The notes under the pieces were generated by a model, which was not told where the DNA came from, did not search any database, and worked only from the letters and a program-made list of their open reading frames with translations. Positions 44,585 through 51,761 of a stretch of DNA of 64,000 nucleotides are shown here, piece by piece. Both the position numbers and the translations under genes were made by a program. This DNA comes from Nocardioides immobilis (GTDB lineage Bacteria; Actinomycetota; Actinomycetes; Propionibacteriales; Nocardioidaceae), in NCBI RefSeq assembly GCF_003515065.1, contig NZ_QXGH01000032.1, positions 43,391 to 107,390 on the forward strand. The letters are read 5' to 3'. Each line of letters begins with the position of its first letter. Position 1 is the first letter of the stretch.

Positions 44585-45408
44585 CCACGACCAGGGTCGG
44601 GTTCGTCGGGCTCGGCAACATCGGGAAGCCGATGGCGCTGCGGCTCGCCGCCGCCGCGTCATCGGGGGACGTCGAGCTGTGGGTGTACGACGTCGCGCCC
44701 GAGCCGGTCGCCGAGCTGACGGCTGCGGGGGCGAAGTCGGCCGGCGGCATCGGTGAGCTCGCCGCCCTGGTCGACGTGGTCTGCGTGATGGTCCGCGACG
44801 ACGACCAGGTCCGCGCCGTCGCTGAGGAGGTGGGTCCCGGCACCGTGCTGGTGATCCACTCCACCGTGGCCCCGGGAACCCCGGCCGAGCTGAAGGCGCG
44901 GGGACTGACCGTGCTCGACGCCCCCGTGAGCGGTGGTCCGATGGGTGCGGCCGACGGCTCGTTGGCGATCATGGTCGGCGGCTCCGACGACGACTTCCTG
45001 GCCGCACGGCCGGCGCTGGACGTCATGGGGTCGAAGGTCGTGCACGCCGGCCCGCTCGGGGCGGGGACGCGGATGAAGCTGGCGCGCAACCTGATCCACT
45101 TCGTCGCGTTCACCGCTGTCACCGAGGCGCAGCGGCTCGCCGAGGCAGCCGGACTCGACCTGCGGCAGCTCGGCGAGATCGTGCGGCACACCGATGCGAT
45201 CACCGGTGGCCCCGGAGCGATCGCACTCCGCGACACCACGGCGCCGCTGGCGCCCGACGACTTCTGGACCGGCGTGTTCCAGCACGTGGCGGCGCTGGGG
45301 GAGAAGGACCTCTCCTTCGCCATCGCGCTGGCCGACGAGCTGGGCGTCGACGTGCCTCTCGCTCGAGAGGCGCTGCCGCGACTGGGGAAGGGACTGGGAC
45401 TGTCATGA
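44581..45408 (+). CDS. Beta-hydroxyacid (3-hydroxyisobutyrate-type) dehydrogenase (Rv0770-like)
   Basis: 275 residues. NAD-binding GFVGLGNIGKPMA at the N-terminus, the substrate-binding DAPVSGGPMGAADGSLAIMVGG and the catalytic lysine in GTRMKLARNLIHF identify the 6-phosphogluconate/3-hydroxyisobutyrate dehydrogenase family. ATGA overlap on both sides. Substrate unknown. Confidence 0.87.
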   Translation: MTTTRVGFVGLGNIGKPMALRLAAAASSGDVELWVYDVAPEPVAELTAAGAKSAGGIGELAALVDVVCVMVRDDDQVRAVAEEVGPGTVLVIHSTVAPGTPAELKARGLTVLDAPVSGGPMGAADGSLAIMVGGSDDDFLAARPALDVMGSKVVHAGPLGAGTRMKLARNLIHFVAFTAVTEAQRLAEAAGLDLRQLGEIVRHTDAITGGPGAIALRDTTAPLAPDDFWTGVFQHVAALGEKDLSFAIALADELGVDVPLAREALPRLGKGLGLS

Positions 45409-45779
45409 GCAAGTTCGATGACCTGCCGGAGGCGCGGCGACGCGGCCTGGAGAAGATGGAGGAGGTCTACGGCTTCGACATGTCCGACGGTGAGGGTGAC
45501 TTCTTCCGCTACACCGCCGACCACCTCTTCGGTGACATCTGGCAGCGCCCCGGACTGTCCGACCGCGACCGCCGGCTGTTGCTGATCGGCCTGCTCGCCG
45601 GACAGGGCGCTGCCGATGTGCTCGGCATCCAGGTGCCCGCCGCGCACGCCAACGGAGAGCTCGACGACGATGCGCTGCGGGAGATCGTCGTCTTCCTCAG
45701 CCACTACGCCGGCTGGCCGAACGGGGCCAGGCTCAACTCCATCGTCGAGGAGACGATCGCCAAGGCTCGCCGCTCGTGA
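45405..45779 (+). CDS. Carboxymuconolactone decarboxylase-family protein (Rv0771-like)
   Basis: 124 residues with LSDRDRRLLLIGLLAGQGAAD and NGARLNSIVEETIAKA, the all-helical CMD pattern. There are no cysteines, so an AhpD-like peroxidase activity is excluded. Matches the CMD half of Rv0771. Last gene of the CYP51 cluster, followed by a strong hairpin. Confidence 0.82.
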   Translation: MSKFDDLPEARRRGLEKMEEVYGFDMSDGEGDFFRYTADHLFGDIWQRPGLSDRDRRLLLIGLLAGQGAADVLGIQVPAAHANGELDDDALREIVVFLSHYAGWPNGARLNSIVEETIAKARRS

Positions 45780-45797
45780 CTTCGACGGCCGCCTAAG

Positions 45798-45834
45798 GTG
45801 TGATCTTGCGTCGCCTGGTGACGCAAGATCACAC
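45798..45834. terminator. Strong hairpin after the CYP51 cluster
   Basis: Perfect 15-bp stem, GTGTGATCTTGCGTC paired with GACGCAAGATCACAC, around a 7-nt loop. No U-run follows. It may act as a terminator or RNA stabiliser, or be a dispersed repeat. Confidence 0.55.
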
Positions 45835-45848
45835 GTGAGGAAGCTTGG

Positions 45849-46931
45849 ATGGGCGGATTCGGACGTCTGGCCGTGGCCGGCCTCGCGGCGCTGGCCATGC
45901 TGCTCGGGTGCGGCACGGAGACCGATCCGCCGGACCGGGACGCGACGAGCCCCGGCGCCGGGTCCACCGAGTCGACCGCGAGGGACACGACGGCGGCTGA
46001 CGGCGCCTTCTCGGGCCTCCCCGTCGGTGATCCGCCGGAGCTGGCGTACGTCCGCTCGGGCACCACCGTGGTCCTGGGCGACCAGTCGATCGATCTCGAC
46101 TGGGAAGTCGTGGCGATCGAGGGCGACCTGGTCTACGACGAAGAGGCCGGGGCGATCTACCGGTTCGGTTCCGGCGGCATCACGCTCCTCAGCGGCGCCG
46201 CCACGGCTCCGCCGGTGACCGACAGCACCGTCACCTGGATCGAGAACGACACTGAGATCGTCCGTCATTACGGACGGGCGCCCGAACGCCAGCCACTACC
46301 GGACGGATGCTGCCAAGACGCCCGGTTGCTCGGTGTCGATGTGGACATGGACCCCGACGTCTTCGTCGTCGCTCCGGAGGGTGCCTGGATGTGGGACACC
46401 TACGAGGGGCGCGAGGGCCTGACCGATCCTCCGCCCGACTCCCAGAGCCACCTCTGGCCCGTCGGCGGCCTGGGCGGCGGCACCCTCGCTGGCGTCGGCA
46501 TCTCCTCGGAGGTCCTCGTGGAGTATCCGGGAGGCGAATGGGGTTGGGGATACGTCGCTGGCCCGCGCGATCCGGGGAGTGACGCGCCGGTCGAGTACCT
46601 CGAGCAGGAGCGGATCAGCGCCGAGCGGGTGTGGCTGACCTCGAACGCGATCATCGCGCTCGACACGGAGGGGCAGGTCGTCGTACTCGGCTCCGAGAGC
46701 CGGGACGACCAGGCGAGTCACCACTGGCGGGGGCTGACGGGGGAGCGCACCCCGCTCGGCCTGCCCGACGGCCTGCAGGTCGACGGGGTCGTGGCCGAGA
46801 ACCGTCGTACCGTCCTGGTCGACGCGACCGACGGCTCAGGCCAGCGTGCCTGGGTGCGCTGTCATGTGGGCCTGTTCGCGTGCGCGGTCGCGACCGAGCT
46901 CGGCGCCGACGACATCGTGCCGCAGCGGTAG
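45849..46931 (+). CDS. Predicted lipoprotein of unknown function
   Basis: 360 residues. Signal peptide with lipobox AMLLGC, then a Thr/Asp-rich linker and a beta-rich domain (repeated short strands such as VVLGDQSIDLDWEVVAIEGD) that looks like part of a beta-propeller. Four cysteines occur after the lipobox (GCCQD, RCHVGLFAC). No catalytic motif. Surface or periplasmic location is inferred. Confidence 0.7.
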   Translation: MGGFGRLAVAGLAALAMLLGCGTETDPPDRDATSPGAGSTESTARDTTAADGAFSGLPVGDPPELAYVRSGTTVVLGDQSIDLDWEVVAIEGDLVYDEEAGAIYRFGSGGITLLSGAATAPPVTDSTVTWIENDTEIVRHYGRAPERQPLPDGCCQDARLLGVDVDMDPDVFVVAPEGAWMWDTYEGREGLTDPPPDSQSHLWPVGGLGGGTLAGVGISSEVLVEYPGGEWGWGYVAGPRDPGSDAPVEYLEQERISAERVWLTSNAIIALDTEGQVVVLGSESRDDQASHHWRGLTGERTPLGLPDGLQVDGVVAENRRTVLVDATDGSGQRAWVRCHVGLFACAVATELGADDIVPQR

Positions 46932-46951
46932 CAGCACCAGCGGCGGCGCGC

Positions 46952-47590
46952 TCAGCGCAGGATCAGCCGGACGGCCGTCTCCATGTGCTGCGCGGTCTCG
47001 GGTGCGCTCGAGCGGCCGGTGACCCACGCCATCAGCGCGGAGAGCCAGACGTCGCCGATGACCCGGGCGAGGACGATGTCCTCGTCGGTGATGGCCTCGC
47101 TGTCGGGCACGGTGCCGTGCATCGCATGGGTGACGATCGACGTCATCGACATGCCGACCGCGTGGATCTCGTTGGCGACGCTCGCGTCGGCGAACATGAA
47201 CGCGCGGGTCAGTGCCTCGGTGAGCTTGGGGTCGCCCTGCATGCCTCGCGTGAGTCGCTTGAGGACGTAGAGGACGCGGTCGCCGGGCGTGTCGCCGGGG
47301 ATCTCGCGGGCCTTCAGCTTGACCTGCGCGTCCTCGAACTCGCGGTCGAGCGCGGACACCAGCAGGTGGATCTTCGACGGGAAGTAGCGGTAGAGCGTCC
47401 CGAGGGCGACATCGGCCCGTTCGGCGACAGCCCGCATCTGGACGGCGTCGAAGCCGCCGTCCTTGGCCAGCTCGTAGGTCGCGTCGAGGATCCGCTTGCG
47501 GCGGTCGCGCTGGGCAGCGCTGCCGGCGCTGTCGGTGCTGGCGGTGTTGGTTGAGCGGTCGTCGGTCGACAGCGAGTTGGCGATGGTCAC
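46952..47590 (-). CDS. kstR: KstR, TetR-family repressor of cholesterol catabolism
   Basis: 212 residues. The DNA-binding region QRDRRKRILDATYELAKDGG then AVQMRAVAERADVALGTLYR and YFPSKIHLLVSALDREF is almost the same as in mycobacterial KstR, and the C-terminal LARVIGDVWLSALMAWVTGR also fits. KstR releases DNA on binding 3-oxo-cholest-4-enoyl-CoA-type steroids. GTG 47590 is chosen: it has GGGAGG 6 nt upstream and gives the family length (mycobacterial KstR is about 200 residues); the open frame extends to 47779 but is unlikely to be translated. A KstR box at 47744 overlaps its probable promoter, giving autoregulation. Seven boxes in this window fit it as the controlling repressor. Confidence 0.93.
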   Translation of the reverse strand: MTIANSLSTDDRSTNTASTDSAGSAAQRDRRKRILDATYELAKDGGFDAVQMRAVAERADVALGTLYRYFPSKIHLLVSALDREFEDAQVKLKAREIPGDTPGDRVLYVLKRLTRGMQGDPKLTEALTRAFMFADASVANEIHAVGMSMTSIVTHAMHGTVPDSEAITDEDIVLARVIGDVWLSALMAWVTGRSSAPETAQHMETAVRLILR

Positions 47591-47844
47591 GACGGTCCTC
47601 CCGTGCGACGTCGGCGAGCCCGGAGTATGCCTCACGTCACTGGAATGGCACGTCCCGGGCCTGGATGTTGAGTTCGTCAGCGCCCGCCACGATGGCTCGT
47701 GGGTGGACGCTCGAAGATAGGCTACTCGTACGTATCCCATAATAGGAACACGTTCTACGTTCTGACGGCCCCGCTCCACTCCGGAGCTCGGCGCCGCGAC
47801 TCAGCGCAACGAGCCAGCGCCGGGATAGAGGAAGAGGAGTCGGC
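47591..47844. other. Divergent kstR / glycosyltransferase intergenic region
   Basis: The longest gap in the window (254 bp). It holds one KstR-type box (47744-47757), a minus-strand -10 TATTAT (47739-47744) for kstR, a plus-strand CATAAT (47738-47743), and GAGGAAGAGGAG ahead of the glycosyltransferase. Nothing else was seen. Confidence 0.5.
47744..47757. promoter_or_regulatory. KstR-type operator between kstR and the glycosyltransferase
   Basis: AGGAACACGTTCTA matches TnnAACnnGTTnnA except at the first base. It sits at the -10 region of kstR and over the likely start site of the divergent transcript, so it could control both. Confidence 0.7.
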
Positions 47845-49131
47845 ATGCGGATCGCAATGCTGTCGTACCGCAGCAAGCCCCACGTCGGCGGGCAGGGGAT
47901 TTACATCCGGCGGTTGAGCCGCGAGCTCGTAGCGCTCGGTCACACGGTCGAGGTGTTTTCGGGGCAGCCTTACCCCGATCTCGACGAGGGCGTCATCCTG
48001 ACGAAGGTGCCGAGCCTCGACCTCTACCGGCCTGGCGACGAGTTCCGGAACCCGCGTCCCAGCGAGTTCCGTGACCTCATCGACGTCGAGGAATGGCTCC
48101 GGATGCGCAGCGGCGCCTTCCCCGAGCCGCTGACGTTCGCCAAGCGCGTGGTCAAGCTGCTGCGCGGGCGACGCGAAGACTTCGACATCGTCTTCGACAA
48201 CCAGACGCTGGCGACGCCGATCCTCGACGTGGAGGGCTTCGGCCTGCCCCTCGCGTCCACCATCCACCATCCGATCACCATGGACCGCGCGATCGAGCTC
48301 GAGGTGGCCCCCTGGGTCCGGAAGAAGGCGGGCTCGCGGTGGCGTGTCGAGTTCCCCAAGATCGGCGTCTGGCGCTGGTACTCGTTCCTCAAGGAGCAGA
48401 AGCGCACCGCGCCGCAGCTGCGGCAGGTCCTCGTGCCGTCCGAGTCCTCCAAGCGTGACGTCGTGCGGGAGTTCGGCGTCGATCCGGCGCGCGTCGCGAC
48501 GATCCTGCTCGGGGTCGACGAGGAGTTCCGTCCGCCGACGACCCAGCGGGTGCCCGGTCGGATCCTCGCGATGGCGAGCGCGGATGCTCCCCTCAAGGGC
48601 ATCCACATCCTGCTGGAGGCGTTCGCCAAGCTGCTCACGGAGCGTGACCTCGAGCTGATCCTGGTGACGAAGCCGAAGGAGGGTGGCGTCACGGAGAAGC
48701 TCATCGACAGGCTCGGCATCGCCGGGAACGTCCGCTTCGCCAACGGCCTCACGGACGACGAGCTCGTCGCGCTGATGGGCTCGGCCGAGCTGGCCTGCGT
48801 CCCGTCGCTGTACGAGGGCTTCTCGTTGCCGACAGCGGAGCTGATGGCCTGCGAGACCCCACTCGTCGTGTCCCGCGCCGGCGCCATCCCCGAGGTGGTC
48901 GGCCCCGACGGTCTGTGCGCGGACGTGGTCGAGCCCGGCGACGTCGGCGCGCTCACGCACGCCGTCGCCGCCCTTCTCGACGATCCCGAGAGGCGGGCGC
49001 GGATGGGGGCTGCGGGCCGCGAGCGGGTCAAGGACCTCTTCAGCTGGAGCGCCGTCGCGGTCAAGACCGCCGACGTGCTCTCCGACGTGATCACCCGGTA
49101 CCACGAGGAGCAAGCACATGCTGACCGTTGA
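47845..49131 (+). CDS. GT4-family glycosyltransferase
   Basis: 428-residue GT-B enzyme. N-terminal VGGQGIYIRRLSRELVALGH and the C-terminal donor site SLYEGFSLPTAELMACETP (E-x7-E) are classic family-4 motifs. It would transfer a sugar from a nucleotide donor to an acceptor at the cytoplasmic face. No membrane helices. The preceding region carries a KstR-type box, and the next two genes overlap head to tail, so GT, methyltransferase and toroid protein form one operon. Acceptor unknown. Confidence 0.87.
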   Translation: MRIAMLSYRSKPHVGGQGIYIRRLSRELVALGHTVEVFSGQPYPDLDEGVILTKVPSLDLYRPGDEFRNPRPSEFRDLIDVEEWLRMRSGAFPEPLTFAKRVVKLLRGRREDFDIVFDNQTLATPILDVEGFGLPLASTIHHPITMDRAIELEVAPWVRKKAGSRWRVEFPKIGVWRWYSFLKEQKRTAPQLRQVLVPSESSKRDVVREFGVDPARVATILLGVDEEFRPPTTQRVPGRILAMASADAPLKGIHILLEAFAKLLTERDLELILVTKPKEGGVTEKLIDRLGIAGNVRFANGLTDDELVALMGSAELACVPSLYEGFSLPTAELMACETPLVVSRAGAIPEVVGPDGLCADVVEPGDVGALTHAVAALLDDPERRARMGAAGRERVKDLFSWSAVAVKTADVLSDVITRYHEEQAHADR

Positions 49132-49912
49132 TTTCGACCGACTCGGCCTGAAGCCGGGCGACAGGGTGCTCGACATGGGTGCCGGCGCGGGCCGGCACAG
49201 CTTCGAGATGTACCGCCGCGGCGCCGATGTGGTCGCGTTCGACATGGACGCCGACGAGCTCGAGAGCGTCCAGAACCTGTTCGTCGCCATGAAGGAGGCC
49301 GGCGAGGTGCCCGAGGGCGCCGAGGCCGACGTGAAGCAGGGCGACGCGCTCGCGCTGCCCTTCGGTGACGGCGAGTTCGACCGGATCGTCGCCGCCGAGG
49401 TGCTCGAGCACATCCACGCCGACGTCGACGCCATCAAGGAGCTGGTCCGGGTGCTCCGGCCCGGTGGCACCCTGGCGATCTCCGTGCCCCGCTGGCTGCC
49501 CGAGGTCATCAACTGGAAGCTCTCGGACGACTACCACAACGCCGAGGGCGGCCACATCCGGATCTACACCGACCACGAGCTGATCGACAAGGTCACCAAG
49601 GCCGGCCGCTTCAACGACGGCACCCCCGGCGACGCGATGATCTACCAGGGGAAGGACTACGCGCACGGGCTGCACTCGCCGTACTGGTGGATCAAGTGCG
49701 CGGTCGGCGTCGACAACGACGCGCACCCGCTCGCCAAGGCGTACCACAAGCTCCTGGTCTGGGAGATCATGAAGCAGCCCACCGCGCTCAAGCTCGCCGG
49801 CAAGGTGCTCGACCCGCTGATCGGCAAGAGCATGGTGCTCTACTTCACCAAGCCGGCCGCGGCCGCGGCGACAGCAACGGGCGATGCCGCAGAGGTTGCG
49901 CAGAGTGCCTGA
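49118..49912 (+). CDS. Class I SAM-dependent methyltransferase
   Basis: 264 residues. Motif I VLDMGAGAGRHSFEMYRRG, the acidic ribose-binding VVAFDMDADEL, DALALPFGDGEFDRIVAAEV (motif II/III) and LRPGGTLAISVPRW are clear. A helical C-terminal third (YWWIKCAVGVDNDAHPLAKA) ends in an Ala-rich tail. Overlaps the glycosyltransferase by 14 nt. It may methylate the product of the glycosyltransferase; the substrate is not evident. Confidence 0.85.
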   Translation: MLTVDFDRLGLKPGDRVLDMGAGAGRHSFEMYRRGADVVAFDMDADELESVQNLFVAMKEAGEVPEGAEADVKQGDALALPFGDGEFDRIVAAEVLEHIHADVDAIKELVRVLRPGGTLAISVPRWLPEVINWKLSDDYHNAEGGHIRIYTDHELIDKVTKAGRFNDGTPGDAMIYQGKDYAHGLHSPYWWIKCAVGVDNDAHPLAKAYHKLLVWEIMKQPTALKLAGKVLDPLIGKSMVLYFTKPAAAAATATGDAAEVAQSA

Positions 49913-51065
49913 GGTCTCGGAGATCCCTCTCGCGCGCCTTCCGTACGTCGACGGTGTGCTGAGCGCCGTCGAGATCGCCGACACGGCGGCGTCGATCGCC
50001 GCCATGCAGGAGCCGTGCGGGGCGATCCCGTGGACGATCGGGGAGCACGTCGACATCTGGAACCACGTCGAGGGCGCGATGGCGATGCTCGTCGGCGGAC
50101 AGGTCGAGGCCGCGGAGCGCGCCTACGCGTGGGTCCCGACGATGCAGCGCGCGGACGGCTCGTTCCCGATGAAGATCGTGGACGGCCGGCCCGATGACGA
50201 GCGCGGCGAGGTCAACATGTCGGCTTACTTCGCCGTCGGCCTCTGGCACCACTGGCTGGTACGTCGGGACATCCGGTTCGTCCAGCACTACTGGCCGTCC
50301 GTCCGGGCGGCGCTCGACTGGGTGGTCTCGCTGCAGGAGCCGTTCGGCGGCATCCGGTGGACGCCGGTCGACGACTTCTGCCTGCTGACCGGCAACTCGA
50401 GCATCTACCACTCGCTGCGGGCGGGCGTCGCGCTCGCGGAGCTGATGGACGACCCGCAGCCGGAGTGGGAGCTCGCGGGTGGCCGCCTCGGGCATGCCGT
50501 CCGGGTGCACCGGGACCGGTTCGCCGACAAGAGCACGTTCTCGATGGACTGGTATTACCCGGTCCTCGGCGGCGCGGTGCGCGGCCGGGACGCCTTCGAG
50601 CTGCTCGACTCGCGGTGGGACGACTTCGTCGTGCCCGGGCTCGGCATCCGGTGCGTCGACACCAATCCCTGGGTCACCGGCGCCGAGACGTGTGAGCTCG
50701 CGATGACGCTCGACGCGCTGGGCGACCACCGTCGCGCCCGGCACCTGTTCACGGAGATGCAGCACCTGCGGGATGAGGGCGGCAAGTACTGGACCGGCTG
50801 GGTCTACGGCGCCACGACCCAGGAGGTCGAGGTCACCAACGCCGCCGGCGAGGTCGAGCCGCGCAACGTGCACTGGCCCGACGAGCACACGACCTACACG
50901 GCGGCTGCCGTGATCCTCGCCGCGGACGCGCTCGGGGAGACCTTCGGGCACAGCTCGCCGGGCTCGGGCATCATGCGCGGGACGTCGCTGGCGCCGCACT
51001 TCCAGGAGCTGGCGCTGGAGTGCGACTGCACGTCATCCTCCGAGCGGCTCGCCCGCCGTACCTGA
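49905..51065 (+). CDS. (Alpha/alpha)6-toroid protein, prenyltransferase/glycosidase-like
   Basis: 386 residues from GTG 49905 (AGAGG 9 nt upstream); ATG 49884 would add seven. The sequence has helical-hairpin repeats such as YWPSVRAALDWVVSLQEPFG, GNSSIYHSLRAGVALAELM and TTYTAAAVILAADALGE, as in alpha-toroids of the squalene-hopene cyclase/prenyltransferase and six-hairpin glycosidase type. No DxDD cyclase motif is seen; acidic residues in WTPVDDFCLL and WPDEHTT could act as in a glycosidase. Annotation pipelines often call such proteins prenyltransferases, but I doubt it. Its end overlaps the opposing gene by 33 nt. Confidence 0.6.
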   Translation: MPEVSEIPLARLPYVDGVLSAVEIADTAASIAAMQEPCGAIPWTIGEHVDIWNHVEGAMAMLVGGQVEAAERAYAWVPTMQRADGSFPMKIVDGRPDDERGEVNMSAYFAVGLWHHWLVRRDIRFVQHYWPSVRAALDWVVSLQEPFGGIRWTPVDDFCLLTGNSSIYHSLRAGVALAELMDDPQPEWELAGGRLGHAVRVHRDRFADKSTFSMDWYYPVLGGAVRGRDAFELLDSRWDDFVVPGLGIRCVDTNPWVTGAETCELAMTLDALGDHRRARHLFTEMQHLRDEGGKYWTGWVYGATTQEVEVTNAAGEVEPRNVHWPDEHTTYTAAAVILAADALGETFGHSSPGSGIMRGTSLAPHFQELALECDCTSSSERLARRT

Positions 51066-51704
51066 CGTCCGACGCAGCACCCGCATCGAGCCGACCACGG
51101 CGATCTCCTCGAAGGCCCCGCTCGCGAGGGCGGGCAGGTAGATCTGCTCGTACGGCGGCCGCCCGCCGTCCGCGGGGTCCGGGAAGACGTCGTGGATCGC
51201 GAACAGCCCGCCGGGCATCACCCAGTGAGCCCACGCCTCGAAGTCGTCGCGGGCCGGCTGCTCGCCGTGCCCGCCGTCGATGAAGAGCAGGGAGAGGGGC
51301 GTGCGCCAGTGGGTCGCGACCGTCGTCGAGCGGCCGACGACGGCGATGACGTGGTCCTCCAGCCCGGCCCGCGCGATGGTCCGGCGGAACGTCGGGAGCG
51401 TGTCCATCAGGCCGAGCTCGGGATCGACGACGCTCGGGTCGTGGTGCTCCCAGCCGGCCTGGTTCTCCTCCGAGCCGCGGTGGTGGTCGACGGTGAACAC
51501 GACGCTGTTCGGGCCGCCCACCTCGCGGGCTGCCGCGCCCAGGTAGACCGCGGACTTGCCGCAGTAGGTGCCGACCTCGAGTGCCGGGCCGTGGGGGAGT
51601 CGCTCCCGGGCGACCCGGTGCAGGAGCGCGCCCTCGTCGGAGGGCATGAACCCCTTCGCGGCGAGCGCGTGCTCGAGGAGGTCGGGCGGCATCGTGTCGG
51701 TCAC
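51033..51704 (-). CDS. Class I SAM-dependent methyltransferase (Methyltransf_24 type)
   Basis: 223 residues. LEVGTYCGKSAVYLGAAARE is motif I, VFTVDHHRGS the acidic loop, and LLFIDGGHGEQPARDDFEAW with MPGGLFAIHDVF is typical of O-methyltransferases of sugar and natural-product pathways. GTG 51704 is leaderless, with TAGAGT (51711-51716, minus strand) 6 nt upstream. It is opposite to, and overlaps, the toroid gene, and shares the KstR box region with the fused FadE at 51762. Confidence 0.8.
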   Translation of the reverse strand: MTDTMPPDLLEHALAAKGFMPSDEGALLHRVARERLPHGPALEVGTYCGKSAVYLGAAAREVGGPNSVVFTVDHHRGSEENQAGWEHHDPSVVDPELGLMDTLPTFRRTIARAGLEDHVIAVVGRSTTVATHWRTPLSLLFIDGGHGEQPARDDFEAWAHWVMPGGLFAIHDVFPDPADGGRPPYEQIYLPALASGAFEEIAVVGSMRVLRRTSGTAGEPLGG

Positions 51705-51723
51705 GGCTCGACTCTAGTAGTCT

Positions 51724-51737
51724 TAGAACACGTTCTA
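51724..51737. promoter_or_regulatory. KstR operator between the methyltransferase and fused FadE
   Basis: TAGAACACGTTCTA, a perfect palindrome and full match to TnnAACnnGTTnnA. It overlaps the plus-strand -10 TAGTTT (51736-51741) and lies just upstream of the minus-strand promoter, so both genes may respond. Confidence 0.88.
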
Positions 51738-51761
51738 GTTTTCGACCAGCAGTGAGGTGCC

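Noticed and set aside
47590..47779. N-terminal extension of kstR in the same frame
   Set aside because: The extension has no conserved sequence and crosses the KstR box and promoter; GTG 47590 has a strong ribosome site and family length.
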